DNA of 11,503 bases, taken from NCBI GenBank assembly GCA_002067325.1, contig MVQY01000130.1, positions 1 to 11,503 of the forward strand. Reading direction: 5' to 3'. Under the pieces are notes generated by a model, which saw nothing but the letters and a program-made list of their open reading frames with translations, did not search any database and was not told where the DNA came from. The first letter of the stretch is position 1. Every line of letters begins with the position of its first letter. The position numbers and the translations under genes were made by a program. Shown here piece by piece: positions 1-7,048 of the stretch. The DNA is from Methanobacterium sp. PtaU1.Bin097. GTDB lineage: Archaea > Methanobacteriota > Methanobacteria > Methanobacteriales > Methanobacteriaceae.

Positions 1-10
1 ACCGGGTCTG

Positions 11-45
11 TCAGGAATTTAAAAAATAAGTCAGTTCTAACTTTT
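11..45 (-). terminator. T-rich tract downstream of the distal glycosyltransferase
   Basis: Read on the minus strand, the bases after the stop of the 71-1627 gene become rich in T, with a run of six T inside a longer A/T stretch around positions 20-30. Archaeal RNA polymerase commonly stops at such T tracts without a hairpin. No strong inverted repeat is visible. The assignment rests only on composition and position, and the window edge hides what follows. Confidence 0.35.
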
Positions 46-70
46 TAATAACTCCAAACCCATTATAATA

Positions 71-1627
71 CTAAAAATTCCTTCTATAAATCTTCAAATC
101 TCTTATTTTACCCCCAGTTATCTCCTTGTAGCTAGTTAAATGGGGTGTTGAATTGCCCCATACCAAGTAGTAATCGATTCTATATTTCTCCAACTGTAGC
201 TGGAGCTCTGCATCGGAAATATCCTTCTTTGACTGGCCGAAGGAAGTGGTGTTAAGGTAGAAGGATAAAAATTGAGCGTCTATTAACCTATCGTTGGTGG
301 CTATGTTGCCCTGCACCCCGTACTGGGTTTTTAAGGTATCGCTCAAAGCATATATATCTTTTCCTGTATCTATATTAGTATTCAGAAAATTTACAGGCAT
401 TAAGATGAAGGATAATGCAAATAAGATAATTATAACTCCTTTTAAAATATTTACGTAGTTAGTTTTCCAAGCTGGCAGGTTCTTAAAGGTTAAACTTATA
501 AGAAGGCCACCCATCAACATCAGGAGTAGATATATAGGCCATAAGTATCTGTCCTCTACTAAAACAGGCAGGTATCCTCCGGAGTATATTAGGAGAGTTA
601 TCAGGGAAAATATGATAATTCTCCTATCACCCTTACCTGTAAACTTCTTAAAAGGACGTAATAAGAGGAACAAACTACTTAAAATGATTAATACCGATAA
701 ACAGGAGAAGAATTGGTAGATGGATATAGTTTGCCACAGATTATTCCAGATCAACCGGAGCTGGAATGTGAAATTACTCCAGGACTCAAAGGGACTCCAC
801 TCTTTAAGGGCCTTTTGTTGATCTATCTCCCCGGGAGCGGAGAGTCCCTGGTAAAACTGGGGAAATCCACTTGACTCTGGGCCTACCAGGGCGTGGTTAT
901 ACCCTCCAGATGTTCCAAAGGTTAACTCACCCTCTTTAGAGCTGATTAAACCAATCCAAACCCCACTTATAAGTAGGAATACCAGGAATCCCATGAGCAT
1001 GTTCCTGGTAATTTTAATCCAGGGGTAATCTCCCCTGTAATGATAATGTAACAGATTAAGTACAAGAAACTGAGCAATAAAGAAGGGAAACAGGAAACTT
1101 TTAGCAAAAAAAGCAACTGCACCCAGGGCACCACATACTAGACCATTTGATAATTTATCCGGATATTTCGGGTTGAATATTATTGATAGATAGTAAACCA
1201 ATACGCATGCTACCAGTAAATCTGGTGTAACAACACTTAAAGCGAAGTAAATAAGAACGGGCACCATCATCAGAAGTACTGCTGTGCGAACCGTTTCATC
1301 CATCTCAAACCGATAGGAAAGCTGCCTAACCCCCATTATGGTAAAAAATCCAAGGATAAGGGAAAGTATCTTAGCTGAATAAAGTGCATAGTCTGGGTTC
1401 TGATTAAAATAGAGGAAAGGAATCAAAAGCCAGGAAAGTAAGGGCCCCCAGTAGGCATTTACTGCTCCGTAAAAGTCGCCACTCAGGTATTTCCAAGCGG
1501 TCTGTATGTAACCAACACCATCTGGGTTTATCTGGTATTGGTAGTAGCCCAGGAGAGCTAAGCCCAGTACCAGGTACAGGACTAAAATTATAACCAGTCT
1601 TTTGTCGATGGTGTTAAAAAACCACAT
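71..1627 (-). CDS. GT39/ArnT-like membrane glycosyltransferase (paralogue 1)
   Basis: This is a 518-residue integral membrane protein with roughly ten or more hydrophobic segments. Enzymes of this type (PMT/ArnT/GT39 superfamily, GT-C fold) take a sugar from a polyprenyl-phosphate donor and transfer it to a lipid or protein on the outer face of the membrane. The first loop after helix 1 carries Asp36 in the context NPDGVGYI, matching the usual position of the catalytic loop-1 acid in the GT-C fold. It is followed by a conserved NAYWGP segment and a cytoplasmic-type positive stretch. The soluble C-terminal part ends in YYLVWGNS...YKEITGGKIRDLKIYRR, shared with the gene at 3808-5412, so the two are paralogues. 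The ATG is the only usable start, because TGA lies in frame three codons upstream. The nearest SD-like AAGGA is about 22 nt away, too far to be conventional. It is last in the minus-strand envelope block. Donor and acceptor are unknown. Confidence 0.8.
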   Translation of the reverse strand: MWFFNTIDKRLVIILVLYLVLGLALLGYYQYQINPDGVGYIQTAWKYLSGDFYGAVNAYWGPLLSWLLIPFLYFNQNPDYALYSAKILSLILGFFTIMGVRQLSYRFEMDETVRTAVLLMMVPVLIYFALSVVTPDLLVACVLVYYLSIIFNPKYPDKLSNGLVCGALGAVAFFAKSFLFPFFIAQFLVLNLLHYHYRGDYPWIKITRNMLMGFLVFLLISGVWIGLISSKEGELTFGTSGGYNHALVGPESSGFPQFYQGLSAPGEIDQQKALKEWSPFESWSNFTFQLRLIWNNLWQTISIYQFFSCLSVLIILSSLFLLLRPFKKFTGKGDRRIIIFSLITLLIYSGGYLPVLVEDRYLWPIYLLLMLMGGLLISLTFKNLPAWKTNYVNILKGVIIILFALSFILMPVNFLNTNIDTGKDIYALSDTLKTQYGVQGNIATNDRLIDAQFLSFYLNTTSFGQSKKDISDAELQLQLEKYRIDYYLVWGNSTPHLTSYKEITGGKIRDLKIYRRNF

Positions 1628-1644
1628 GTTTAATCAAAATTGTA

Positions 1645-1678
1645 TTAATTTCCTTGGTAATTACTTAATTTCCTTGGT
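1645..1678. repeat. Two 14-bp direct repeats between envelope genes
   Basis: TTAATTTCCTTGGT occurs perfectly at 1645-1658 and again at 1665-1678, a 20-bp period, in the 61-bp gap between the FAD oxidoreductase and the last glycosyltransferase. On the coding strand each copy reads ACCAAGGAAATTAA and therefore carries an SD-like AAGGA. Neither lies at normal distance from the downstream ATG. It may be a small tandem duplication or a protein-binding direct repeat. Confidence 0.6.
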
Positions 1679-1688
1679 GATATTCATT

Positions 1689-3293
1689 TCAGTTCCCTTC
1701 ATGATAATCTTCCTCAGCGTTAACTGCCCATAGGTTATCTTTAGTAGTTATATGATTGATTATGTTGTCCACCGCTTTTATCGCGGTGAGCATGGAATGG
1801 TCCATGTTGTTGTAGCGGTGCATCCCATTTCTACCGATTAAAAAGAGATTTTCGAACCGGTCGGTGTAGTTACGTATCACATCGAAATTCTCATACGAAC
1901 CGAAATAGGCAGGATAGGTTTTGGGCATTCTTACCACGAAACTGTCGATTATATCCTTTTTATCTGCCACACTGATACGGGATAGCTCACTGGTGGCAAA
2001 GGAGATGAAATCTTCATCACGCATATTCCAAAGTTCATCACCCTCATTTGCAAAGTATTCCAGTCCCAGTAAGATTTTATCATCCTGAACCATGTAGGGG
2101 CTCCAGTTGTTGAATATCTGGATCCTACCCATTTTAACATCCTTTTCCTGGACATATATCCAGTTATCAGGGATTATATCCTTTATAGTTTCTATTTTCG
2201 ACTGGTTTTTAATTTTTAATTCATCTAAAAGGATACCTGCCGTGATAAAATCCCGGTACATTAAACCCCGGGCAATTTCCCGGATATCATCCGGTACTCC
2301 TGGTAAGGATTCTATCAAATCCTTCACCGGCATGGTAGAGAAGATGTAATCAGCCTGGTAAGTTTTTAAATCACCATTTTCGTCTTTTACTTTCACCCCA
2401 GTTATCCTATCTTCTTCCCTGGATAACTCCACCACTTCATGGTTGCGGTGTATTTCACCACCGTTACCGGTTATTTGCCGGGCGACTTCTTCCCACATCT
2501 GTCCGGGACCGTATTTAGGATACATGAACTGTCCAATGAGGCTGGTCTCCACCTTCTTCTGTGATGTGGATCTATCCTTCTGGTAAATGTTTTTTATACT
2601 GTGGGCTATGGCTTTTGAAATGGACAGTCCTTTAATTCTCTGGGCACCCCAATCTGCCTTGATCTCACTGCATGGAACTCCCCAGACCTTCTCTGTGTAA
2701 TCTTTAAAGAATGTTTCGTAGAGTTCCCGGCCGAACCTGTTTATAAAGAAGTCTTCCAGGGATTTTTCATCTCTTACAGGTTTTATGGATGTTTTAATAT
2801 AGCTTAACCCTATTTTGATGGTTTTAACCAGTCCCAGGTTGGACAATGTTTTCAAGTTCAAGGATATAGGGTAGTCAAAAAATTTACGCAGGAAAAGTAT
2901 TCTGGACACCCTGTTCCGGTTCAGCATAACTTTATCAGTTTTTTCCGGGTCAGGAGAGGGGTATGTTCTACTTTCACGGTTCCCTATTGGTTTTATACTT
3001 GAACTTTCAGATAGGGGAATTTCACGGTCCAAGAGGATGTCATCCCTGGCGGGGGCTCCCTGGAGGGGTAGGATGTTTTTCCACCAGTCCATGATCTGTT
3101 CTGATTTGGAGAAGAATCTATGCCCACCAATATCCATGCGGTTGCCATTAAATTCAACGGTTTTAGAAATACCACCAATATCACCAGTTGCCTCAAATAT
3201 CACTGGTTTTATGGTGGTCTTATCCAGTAATTGGTAAGCTGCTGTTAGACCCGCCGGGCCAGCACCTATGATGACCGCTATTTCATCTTTCAT
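1689..3293 (-). CDS. FAD-dependent oxidoreductase, UDP-galactopyranose-mutase/COG1232-like
   Basis: The 534-residue soluble protein begins with a Rossmann dinucleotide motif, VIIGAGPAGL (G10, G12, G15), followed by an acidic residue ending strand 2 (FEA) and GGISKTVEFNGNRMDIGGHRFF, a signature of the UDP-galactopyranose-mutase/protoporphyrinogen-oxidase-like flavoproteins. The middle contains YTEKVWGVPCSEI and ADWGAQRIKGLS, and the C-terminus contains FLIGRNGMHRYNNMDHSM, the second FAD contact. Members of this COG1232-type group sit in polysaccharide and glycolipid clusters, and their substrates are mostly unproven. A role in making or rearranging a nucleotide sugar or lipid-linked sugar is inferred from context. 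A heme-pathway role is unlikely beside glycosyltransferases. The start is supported by AGGT at 3304-3307 (minus strand), which overlaps the gtrA stop and lies 10 nt before the ATG. Only 12 nt separate it from gtrA, so the two are probably cotranscribed. Confidence 0.8.
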   Translation of the reverse strand: MKDEIAVIIGAGPAGLTAAYQLLDKTTIKPVIFEATGDIGGISKTVEFNGNRMDIGGHRFFSKSEQIMDWWKNILPLQGAPARDDILLDREIPLSESSSIKPIGNRESRTYPSPDPEKTDKVMLNRNRVSRILFLRKFFDYPISLNLKTLSNLGLVKTIKIGLSYIKTSIKPVRDEKSLEDFFINRFGRELYETFFKDYTEKVWGVPCSEIKADWGAQRIKGLSISKAIAHSIKNIYQKDRSTSQKKVETSLIGQFMYPKYGPGQMWEEVARQITGNGGEIHRNHEVVELSREEDRITGVKVKDENGDLKTYQADYIFSTMPVKDLIESLPGVPDDIREIARGLMYRDFITAGILLDELKIKNQSKIETIKDIIPDNWIYVQEKDVKMGRIQIFNNWSPYMVQDDKILLGLEYFANEGDELWNMRDEDFISFATSELSRISVADKKDIIDSFVVRMPKTYPAYFGSYENFDVIRNYTDRFENLFLIGRNGMHRYNNMDHSMLTAIKAVDNIINHITTKDNLWAVNAEEDYHEGN

Positions 3294-3305
3294 AGTTTTT
3301 TTTAC

Positions 3306-3728
3306 CTATCTAAATAGAGTTAATTTTCGGGCGAAGAAATTCCAGAACAAAATGATTATGGCTGCTAAAATTTTGGATAATAGGTAGAATAAGCCTATTT
3401 CTGCTGTAAAGAACCAGATTAATAATTCATTTAATCCCAGACCTACAATTCCTATAAAGGCGAAAAAACTGAATTCAATGGTTTTATTATCCAGGGATCT
3501 CCGGTTGAAAACCCAGTTTATACTCAGGATGTAATTGGTTATTAAACCTAAGATGAATGCAATTGCAGCGGAAATAAGATAAAATACTCCAATGTAATCT
3601 GTGAAAACATATAATGAAGCAAAATCAACCAGAAACGCCACACCACCCACGAAGATGTAGCGGAAAAACTGGATTCCTGTTTTGTCCGTGCTTTGAGTTA
3701 ATAATTTGTGAACAGTTTCCCTCGACAT
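3306..3728 (-). CDS. GtrA-family small membrane protein (putative lipid-linked sugar flippase)
   Basis: This is a protein of about 140 residues with four hydrophobic helices and the family pattern FFRYIFVGGVAFLVDFASLY at the first helix, followed by NYILSINWVFNRR and a last helix ending NFFARKLTLFR. GtrA proteins are thought to help move polyprenyl-phosphate-linked monosaccharides across the membrane, which fits placement between GT39-like enzymes that use such donors. The reading frame also allows a GTG start three codons earlier (3737), but GTGATC at 3732-3737 lies 3-4 nt before the ATG at 3728 and resembles the 3' part of the SD consensus GGAGGTGATC. I therefore chose the ATG, though with modest certainty. 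It directly precedes the FAD oxidoreductase (12-nt gap). Confidence 0.85.
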   Translation of the reverse strand: MSRETVHKLLTQSTDKTGIQFFRYIFVGGVAFLVDFASLYVFTDYIGVFYLISAAIAFILGLITNYILSINWVFNRRSLDNKTIEFSFFAFIGIVGLGLNELLIWFFTAEIGLFYLLSKILAAIIILFWNFFARKLTLFR

Positions 3729-3765
3729 GTTGATCACTTTGTTATATCTAAATTACTATGGGGTT

Positions 3766-3782
3766 AATAGTTTTTAACTATT
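3766..3782. repeat. 7-bp inverted repeat upstream of gtrA
   Basis: AATAGTT (3766-3772) and AACTATT (3776-3782) are perfect inverted copies around three T. They lie in the 79-bp gap between the upstream glycosyltransferase and gtrA, about 40-55 bp before the gtrA ATG. It could be an operator or a weak hairpin after the upstream gene. The stem is entirely weak except for one G-C pair, so a stable RNA hairpin is doubtful. Confidence 0.4.
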
Positions 3783-3807
3783 TTCCGGCCTCTTACTTTA
3801 ATTTTCA

Positions 3808-5412
3808 CTAAATTTTTTCTTTAATACGGTATATTTTAAGATCTTCAATTTTTCCCTGGGTTATTTCTTTATATTTCACCAGTACTTCAGAGTTATAGTT
3901 TGAATCTCCCCAGTATAAATAATAATCAATGTTATAGTCCTGTAGATCCTTTTCTAATTCAGAATCACTTATGTTGTTCCAGTTTCTTAATGATGTGCCG
4001 TAATAATGGGAATTCCAGAGATAAGCCATATACAGGGACGCCATATATCCATCGTTAGAAGCAATATTGCCCTGAATATAATACTCGTCATTTATGGTAC
4101 TCGCCAGGTCATAAATGTTTTCCCCCCCATCTTTATTTTCTAAAAGGCCAGTCAGGGGCATGACCATTAAAGAGGCGACGAAAACAACCAGTAGAATAGA
4201 TTTAATTTCCCTGGTGCAGTAGGGTTTTTTAAATAGTAACTGAAGAAAATAACCAGCCATCAAGGTTATTAAAAAGTATACCAGGTAAAAATAGCGAAAT
4301 TCCACGAAGATCAGTACATACAATCCAATAAACATGGTTATCGTTAAAAAAGCAAAAAATATCTGGTGATGTTTTAAAAGTGAATTATTTTTAAGTTGCC
4401 AGATTATGAACAACAGGGAAAACAGGATTATGAGCAGACTGAAATAGGAGAATTCATTTAGAAACGTCAGAGTCTTTATGATGTTACCTGATATCACGTT
4501 TATCTCGTGTTTAAAGGAATTCTGTGATTGCAACGGGCTCCATGAACTGAGTTTAAGATAGGTGGGGTCTTCCCAGGCACTGGTGGCCTCTTTATTGGAG
4601 GGTTTGATGAAACCGTGCCATATAGGGCTTCCCATATCTTTTTGAATGGGGCCGATTTCTTTAAAGTTGTATTCCCCAGAGGTGCCCAGGGTTAAATAGC
4701 CGTATTTTTCGCTGATAACTCCACCCCAGAGACCAGATATGATGAAAAACACTGCTAAACCTAAAAATAGATTTTTAAATGTTCCTTTCCTTAGTTCTGC
4801 ATCTTTAAAGTAGTGTAACAGGTTGAATAAAATAAAGGTGATGAGAAAGAAGGGTAGGGCGAAACTTTTAGTTAAAAATGCCAGGCCGCCCAGTATCCCG
4901 CAAAGCATTCCATTATACCAGGTAAGGGGATAGTTAGAACTATAAATGATGTAGAGATAGTAAATCAGGAAACATGCCAGTAGTAAATCCACTGGATTAA
5001 GGCCGAAGACATAGAATAGTACGATGAACACCGAAGCAAAGAGGATGCCTATTCGAATGCTGGTGGACAATTTAAATCGACGGGATAAAAGTCCTATGCC
5101 TAGAATTGTGAAAAATCCTACCATGATGGCCAGTATTTTGGTAGTAAATAAGGTGAACTGGGGTGTTGGATTAAAGTAGATGATGGGAACTAAGAGCCAT
5201 GAGAACATAGGCCCCCAGTATCCATTTACAGCATTACCTAAATCACCAGCGGCGTATATTTTAGCAATGGACATTATACTGATTAAATCTCTGCTTATAG
5301 GGTCATACTGGTAATATTTTAGAAGATAAATACTTAAAATGAAATATAAAACTAAACAAAGGCAGAATAGTATATTAAATTTGGTAAAAGTTTTCAAATT
5401 AAAACCAGCCAT
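3808..5412 (-). CDS. GT39/ArnT-like membrane glycosyltransferase (paralogue 2)
   Basis: This 534-residue multipass membrane protein is clearly homologous to the 71-1627 product. Both share YYQY near residue 33, NA/GYWGP plus SWLL, FFTI followed by LSxRF, a TLGTSGxYN loop, GNIAxND, and a C-terminus ending YKEIT-GKI-DLKIYR. The loop-1 acid aligns as Asp42 (SRDLISIM) if one residue is inserted relative to the paralogue, so the likely catalytic Asp is kept while the surrounding residues differ. That suggests the two copies use different donors or acceptors. Known GT39/ArnT relatives transfer sugars from polyprenyl-phosphate carriers at the outer membrane face. It is first in the minus-strand envelope block. 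No SD precedes the ATG, and a TATA-like box about 25 bp upstream suggests a leaderless message. Confidence 0.8.
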   Translation of the reverse strand: MAGFNLKTFTKFNILFCLCLVLYFILSIYLLKYYQYDPISRDLISIMSIAKIYAAGDLGNAVNGYWGPMFSWLLVPIIYFNPTPQFTLFTTKILAIMVGFFTILGIGLLSRRFKLSTSIRIGILFASVFIVLFYVFGLNPVDLLLACFLIYYLYIIYSSNYPLTWYNGMLCGILGGLAFLTKSFALPFFLITFILFNLLHYFKDAELRKGTFKNLFLGLAVFFIISGLWGGVISEKYGYLTLGTSGEYNFKEIGPIQKDMGSPIWHGFIKPSNKEATSAWEDPTYLKLSSWSPLQSQNSFKHEINVISGNIIKTLTFLNEFSYFSLLIILFSLLFIIWQLKNNSLLKHHQIFFAFLTITMFIGLYVLIFVEFRYFYLVYFLITLMAGYFLQLLFKKPYCTREIKSILLVVFVASLMVMPLTGLLENKDGGENIYDLASTINDEYYIQGNIASNDGYMASLYMAYLWNSHYYGTSLRNWNNISDSELEKDLQDYNIDYYLYWGDSNYNSEVLVKYKEITQGKIEDLKIYRIKEKI

Positions 5413-5433
5413 TGAAATAAATATATAGAGCTA

Positions 5434-5441
5434 GATATAAA
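5434..5441 (-). promoter_or_regulatory. TATA-like box for the envelope block, predicted leaderless transcript
   Basis: On the minus strand TTTATATC sits with its centre about 25 bp before the A of the ATG at 5412. Archaeal transcription normally starts 22-27 bp downstream of the box centre, so the predicted first base coincides with the start codon. There is no SD-like purine run between box and ATG, which agrees with a leaderless mRNA. This is inferred from spacing only. Confidence 0.5.
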
Positions 5442-5497
5442 TTATTTTGTAGATATCAAAAATAAATACTTATCATGATTTTAAAAAGGGTGTATAC

Positions 5498-6424
5498 ATG
5501 TTAGATCCATCTAATTTTATAAAAGAATCCATTGAGGAAATGAAAAATACCATAGGGGATAAAAAGGCCATTATAGCATTATCTGGCGGTGTTGATAGTT
5601 CTGTTTCATCTGTCCTGGCTTCAAATGCCATTGGAGATAACCTGGTCGCGGTTTTTGTAGACCACGGCCTGGTACGGGAAGGTGAAGCTGAATACGTGGA
5701 GAAGACCTTCCAGGACCGGCTTAATCTTATATCAGTTGATGCCAGTGAAGAATTCTTAGACAGGTTGGAGGGGGTCAGCGACCCGGAAGAAAAACGAAAG
5801 ATCATCGGGGAAGTGTTCATCAACGTTTTTGAGAGGGTAGCCGAGGATGTTGGGGCCGAGTACCTGGTACAGGGGACCATAGCCCCGGACTGGATTGAAA
5901 GTCAGGGAAACATCAAATCCCACCACAACCTGGCCCTGCCCCATGGGCTGGTACTGGAGATCGTGGAACCAATACGGGAACTTTACAAGGACGAGGTGAG
6001 GATCGTGGGATCTGAGCTTGGTCTCCCTGACGAGATAATAAACAGACAGCCATTCCCGGGTCCGGGACTGGCCGTGCGCATCGTGGGCCCCATAACCCCG
6101 GAAAAAATTGAAATCTGCCGGAAGGCAAACGCCATCGTTGAGGAAGAGGTGAAAAAGGAAGGTATAGAGGATAGTTTATGGCAGTACTTCGCAGTTTTAA
6201 CCAACACCCGGGTTACCGGTGTTAAGGGAGATATAAGGGACTATGGATACCTGGTGGTTCTGAGGATGGTGGAATCCCTGGATGCCATGACCGCCCACGT
6301 GCCTGAACTACCCTGGCCCATGATCAAGGCTATTTCCCAGCGTATCACTGCTGAAATACCTGAAGTTACCCATGTGTCGCTTTCTGTGAGTGATAAGCCG
6401 CCCAGTACCATTGAATTTGCTTAG
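5498..6424 (+). CDS. guaAB: GMP synthase (glutamine-hydrolysing) subunit B, ATP-PPase subunit
   Basis: The 308-residue enzyme activates XMP with ATP and aminates it to GMP, using ammonia delivered by a separate glutamine amidotransferase subunit, in the last step of de novo guanylate synthesis. The PP-loop SGGVDSS (residues 29-35) binds pyrophosphate. FVDHGLVREGE, QGTIAPDWIES and QPFPGPGLAVRI are conserved XMP/ATP-site blocks. The C-terminal dimerisation domain ends VSDKPPSTIEFA, the usual GuaA terminus. The protein begins directly at the PP-loop domain, with no amidotransferase domain, as in archaea with split GMP synthase; the partner gene is not in the window. An AAAGGGTG stretch 7-10 nt before the ATG serves as a moderate SD. 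It is divergent from the envelope block and followed by T-rich DNA, so it is probably a single transcription unit. Confidence 0.95.
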   Translation: MLDPSNFIKESIEEMKNTIGDKKAIIALSGGVDSSVSSVLASNAIGDNLVAVFVDHGLVREGEAEYVEKTFQDRLNLISVDASEEFLDRLEGVSDPEEKRKIIGEVFINVFERVAEDVGAEYLVQGTIAPDWIESQGNIKSHHNLALPHGLVLEIVEPIRELYKDEVRIVGSELGLPDEIINRQPFPGPGLAVRIVGPITPEKIEICRKANAIVEEEVKKEGIEDSLWQYFAVLTNTRVTGVKGDIRDYGYLVVLRMVESLDAMTAHVPELPWPMIKAISQRITAEIPEVTHVSLSVSDKPPSTIEFA

Positions 6425-6427
6425 ATC

Positions 6428-6463
6428 TCTTTTTTATAGATTTTAATTTTTTAATTTATTTTC
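6428..6463 (+). terminator. T-rich terminator after GMP synthase subunit B
   Basis: Directly after the stop codon the coding strand has two runs of six T (6430-6435 and 6447-6452) and further T groups up to about 6462, with no hairpin. This is the typical archaeal intrinsic termination signal, and it separates guaAB from the operator-controlled cluster downstream. Confidence 0.6.
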
Positions 6464-6475
6464 TACACCCATAAC

Positions 6476-6489
6476 TTTAAATAATATAA
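6476..6489 (+). promoter_or_regulatory. TATA-like box of the accessory cluster
   Basis: TTTAAATAATATAA lies just before the paired palindromes. A transcription start about 25 bp downstream would fall near 6505-6512, inside the first palindrome, leaving a leader of roughly 50 nt to the ATG at 6562. Binding of a repressor to the palindromes would therefore cover the start site. The exact box within this AT stretch cannot be fixed by eye. Confidence 0.5.
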
Positions 6490-6498
6490 CCTATAAAC

Positions 6499-6515
6499 TG
6501 ACTGACAATCAGTCA
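6499..6515. promoter_or_regulatory. TetR-type operator 1 (perfect 7-3-7 palindrome)
   Basis: TGACTGA (6499-6505), a CAA spacer and TCAGTCA (6509-6515) form a perfect 7-bp inverted repeat centred at 6507. TGACTGA-type half-sites with a short centre are common among TetR-family operators. The only regulator nearby is the TetR domain of the gene at 8504-9775 in the same cluster. Binding by that protein is inferred. Confidence 0.7.
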
Positions 6516-6520
6516 AAGAT

Positions 6521-6537
6521 TGACTGATAGTAAGTCA
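6521..6537. promoter_or_regulatory. TetR-type operator 2 (one-mismatch copy)
   Basis: TGACTGA (6521-6527), a TAG spacer and TAAGTCA (6531-6537) repeat the geometry of operator 1, with a single change in the right arm. Its centre at 6529 is 22 bp from the first, about two helical turns, so two dimers would sit on the same DNA face. It ends nine bases before the Shine-Dalgarno of the first gene. Confidence 0.65.
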
Positions 6538-6561
6538 AATATATTAGGAGGAAGAAAAATA

Positions 6562-6993
6562 ATGAATATTAAAAAAAGTATAGAATTTGCAAATAAAAAC
6601 CCAGTAAGCTGGGTTTCCAGCATAGAAAATGACCAAGCACGTGTAAGGGCACTTGGTATGTGGTTTGCCGATGAAACAGGTTACTACTTCCAGATAAATG
6701 CCGGTACAGATATGTATAAACAGCTCCAAGAAAACCCCAAGGTAGAAGCAGGATTCTGGGAACCAGGCGAGATGTTCGGAACCATGATGAGGGTAGCTGG
6801 AAAAGTGGAATTCCTAGACGACATTGAACTAAAAAAGAGAGTTCTGGAGGACAGACCATTCCTTAAGGATTTCGGGCTAACCCTAGAAAATCCAGGGCTC
6901 ATAATCTTCGCAATACCTGAAGGTGAAGCATACTTCTGGAATATAGAAAACACATTCCAACCTAAAAAGATGATAAAATTTAGAAGCAAATAA
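6562..6993 (+). CDS. PPOX-fold (pyridoxamine 5'-phosphate oxidase family) flavin-binding protein
   Basis: The 143-residue protein fits the small PPOX-like split-barrel family that binds FMN or F420. Visible features are NPVSWVSSIENDQARVRALGMWFADETGYYFQI at the N-terminus (the barrel start, with Arg near the flavin phosphate), TDMYKQLQENPKVEAGFW, and a C-terminal AYFWNIENTF. Members reduce or bind small molecules and often lie beside TetR regulators; the substrate here is unknown. I chose ATG 6562 because AGGAGGA at 6546-6552 is a near-perfect SD nine bases before it. A longer reading frame from TTG 6520 is possible, but those codons would lie inside operator 2, so the extension is almost certainly not translated. 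It is the first gene of the co-directional cluster. Confidence 0.8.
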   Translation: MNIKKSIEFANKNPVSWVSSIENDQARVRALGMWFADETGYYFQINAGTDMYKQLQENPKVEAGFWEPGEMFGTMMRVAGKVEFLDDIELKKRVLEDRPFLKDFGLTLENPGLIIFAIPEGEAYFWNIENTFQPKKMIKFRSK

Positions 6994-7048
6994 ATAGGGA
7001 TTGATAAATAAATTATTCTTATAAGGCTGAAATGGAAGGAAGAATACT

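Noticed and set aside
5473..5880. Minus-strand open frame of 135 codons opposite GMP synthase subunit B
   Set aside because: It lies entirely antisense to a gene with clear family motifs, has a low-complexity Ser/Thr-rich translation and no SD, so it is a shadow frame.
6425..6561. Possible small RNA or gene between guaAB and the PPOX gene
   Set aside because: The space is accounted for by a T-rich terminator, an AT-rich promoter box, the paired palindromes and the SD; no extra frame or structure remains.
6684..6989. Minus-strand frames of about 100 codons opposite the PPOX gene
   Set aside because: Antisense to a well supported gene, no recognisable motif, and no start signal.
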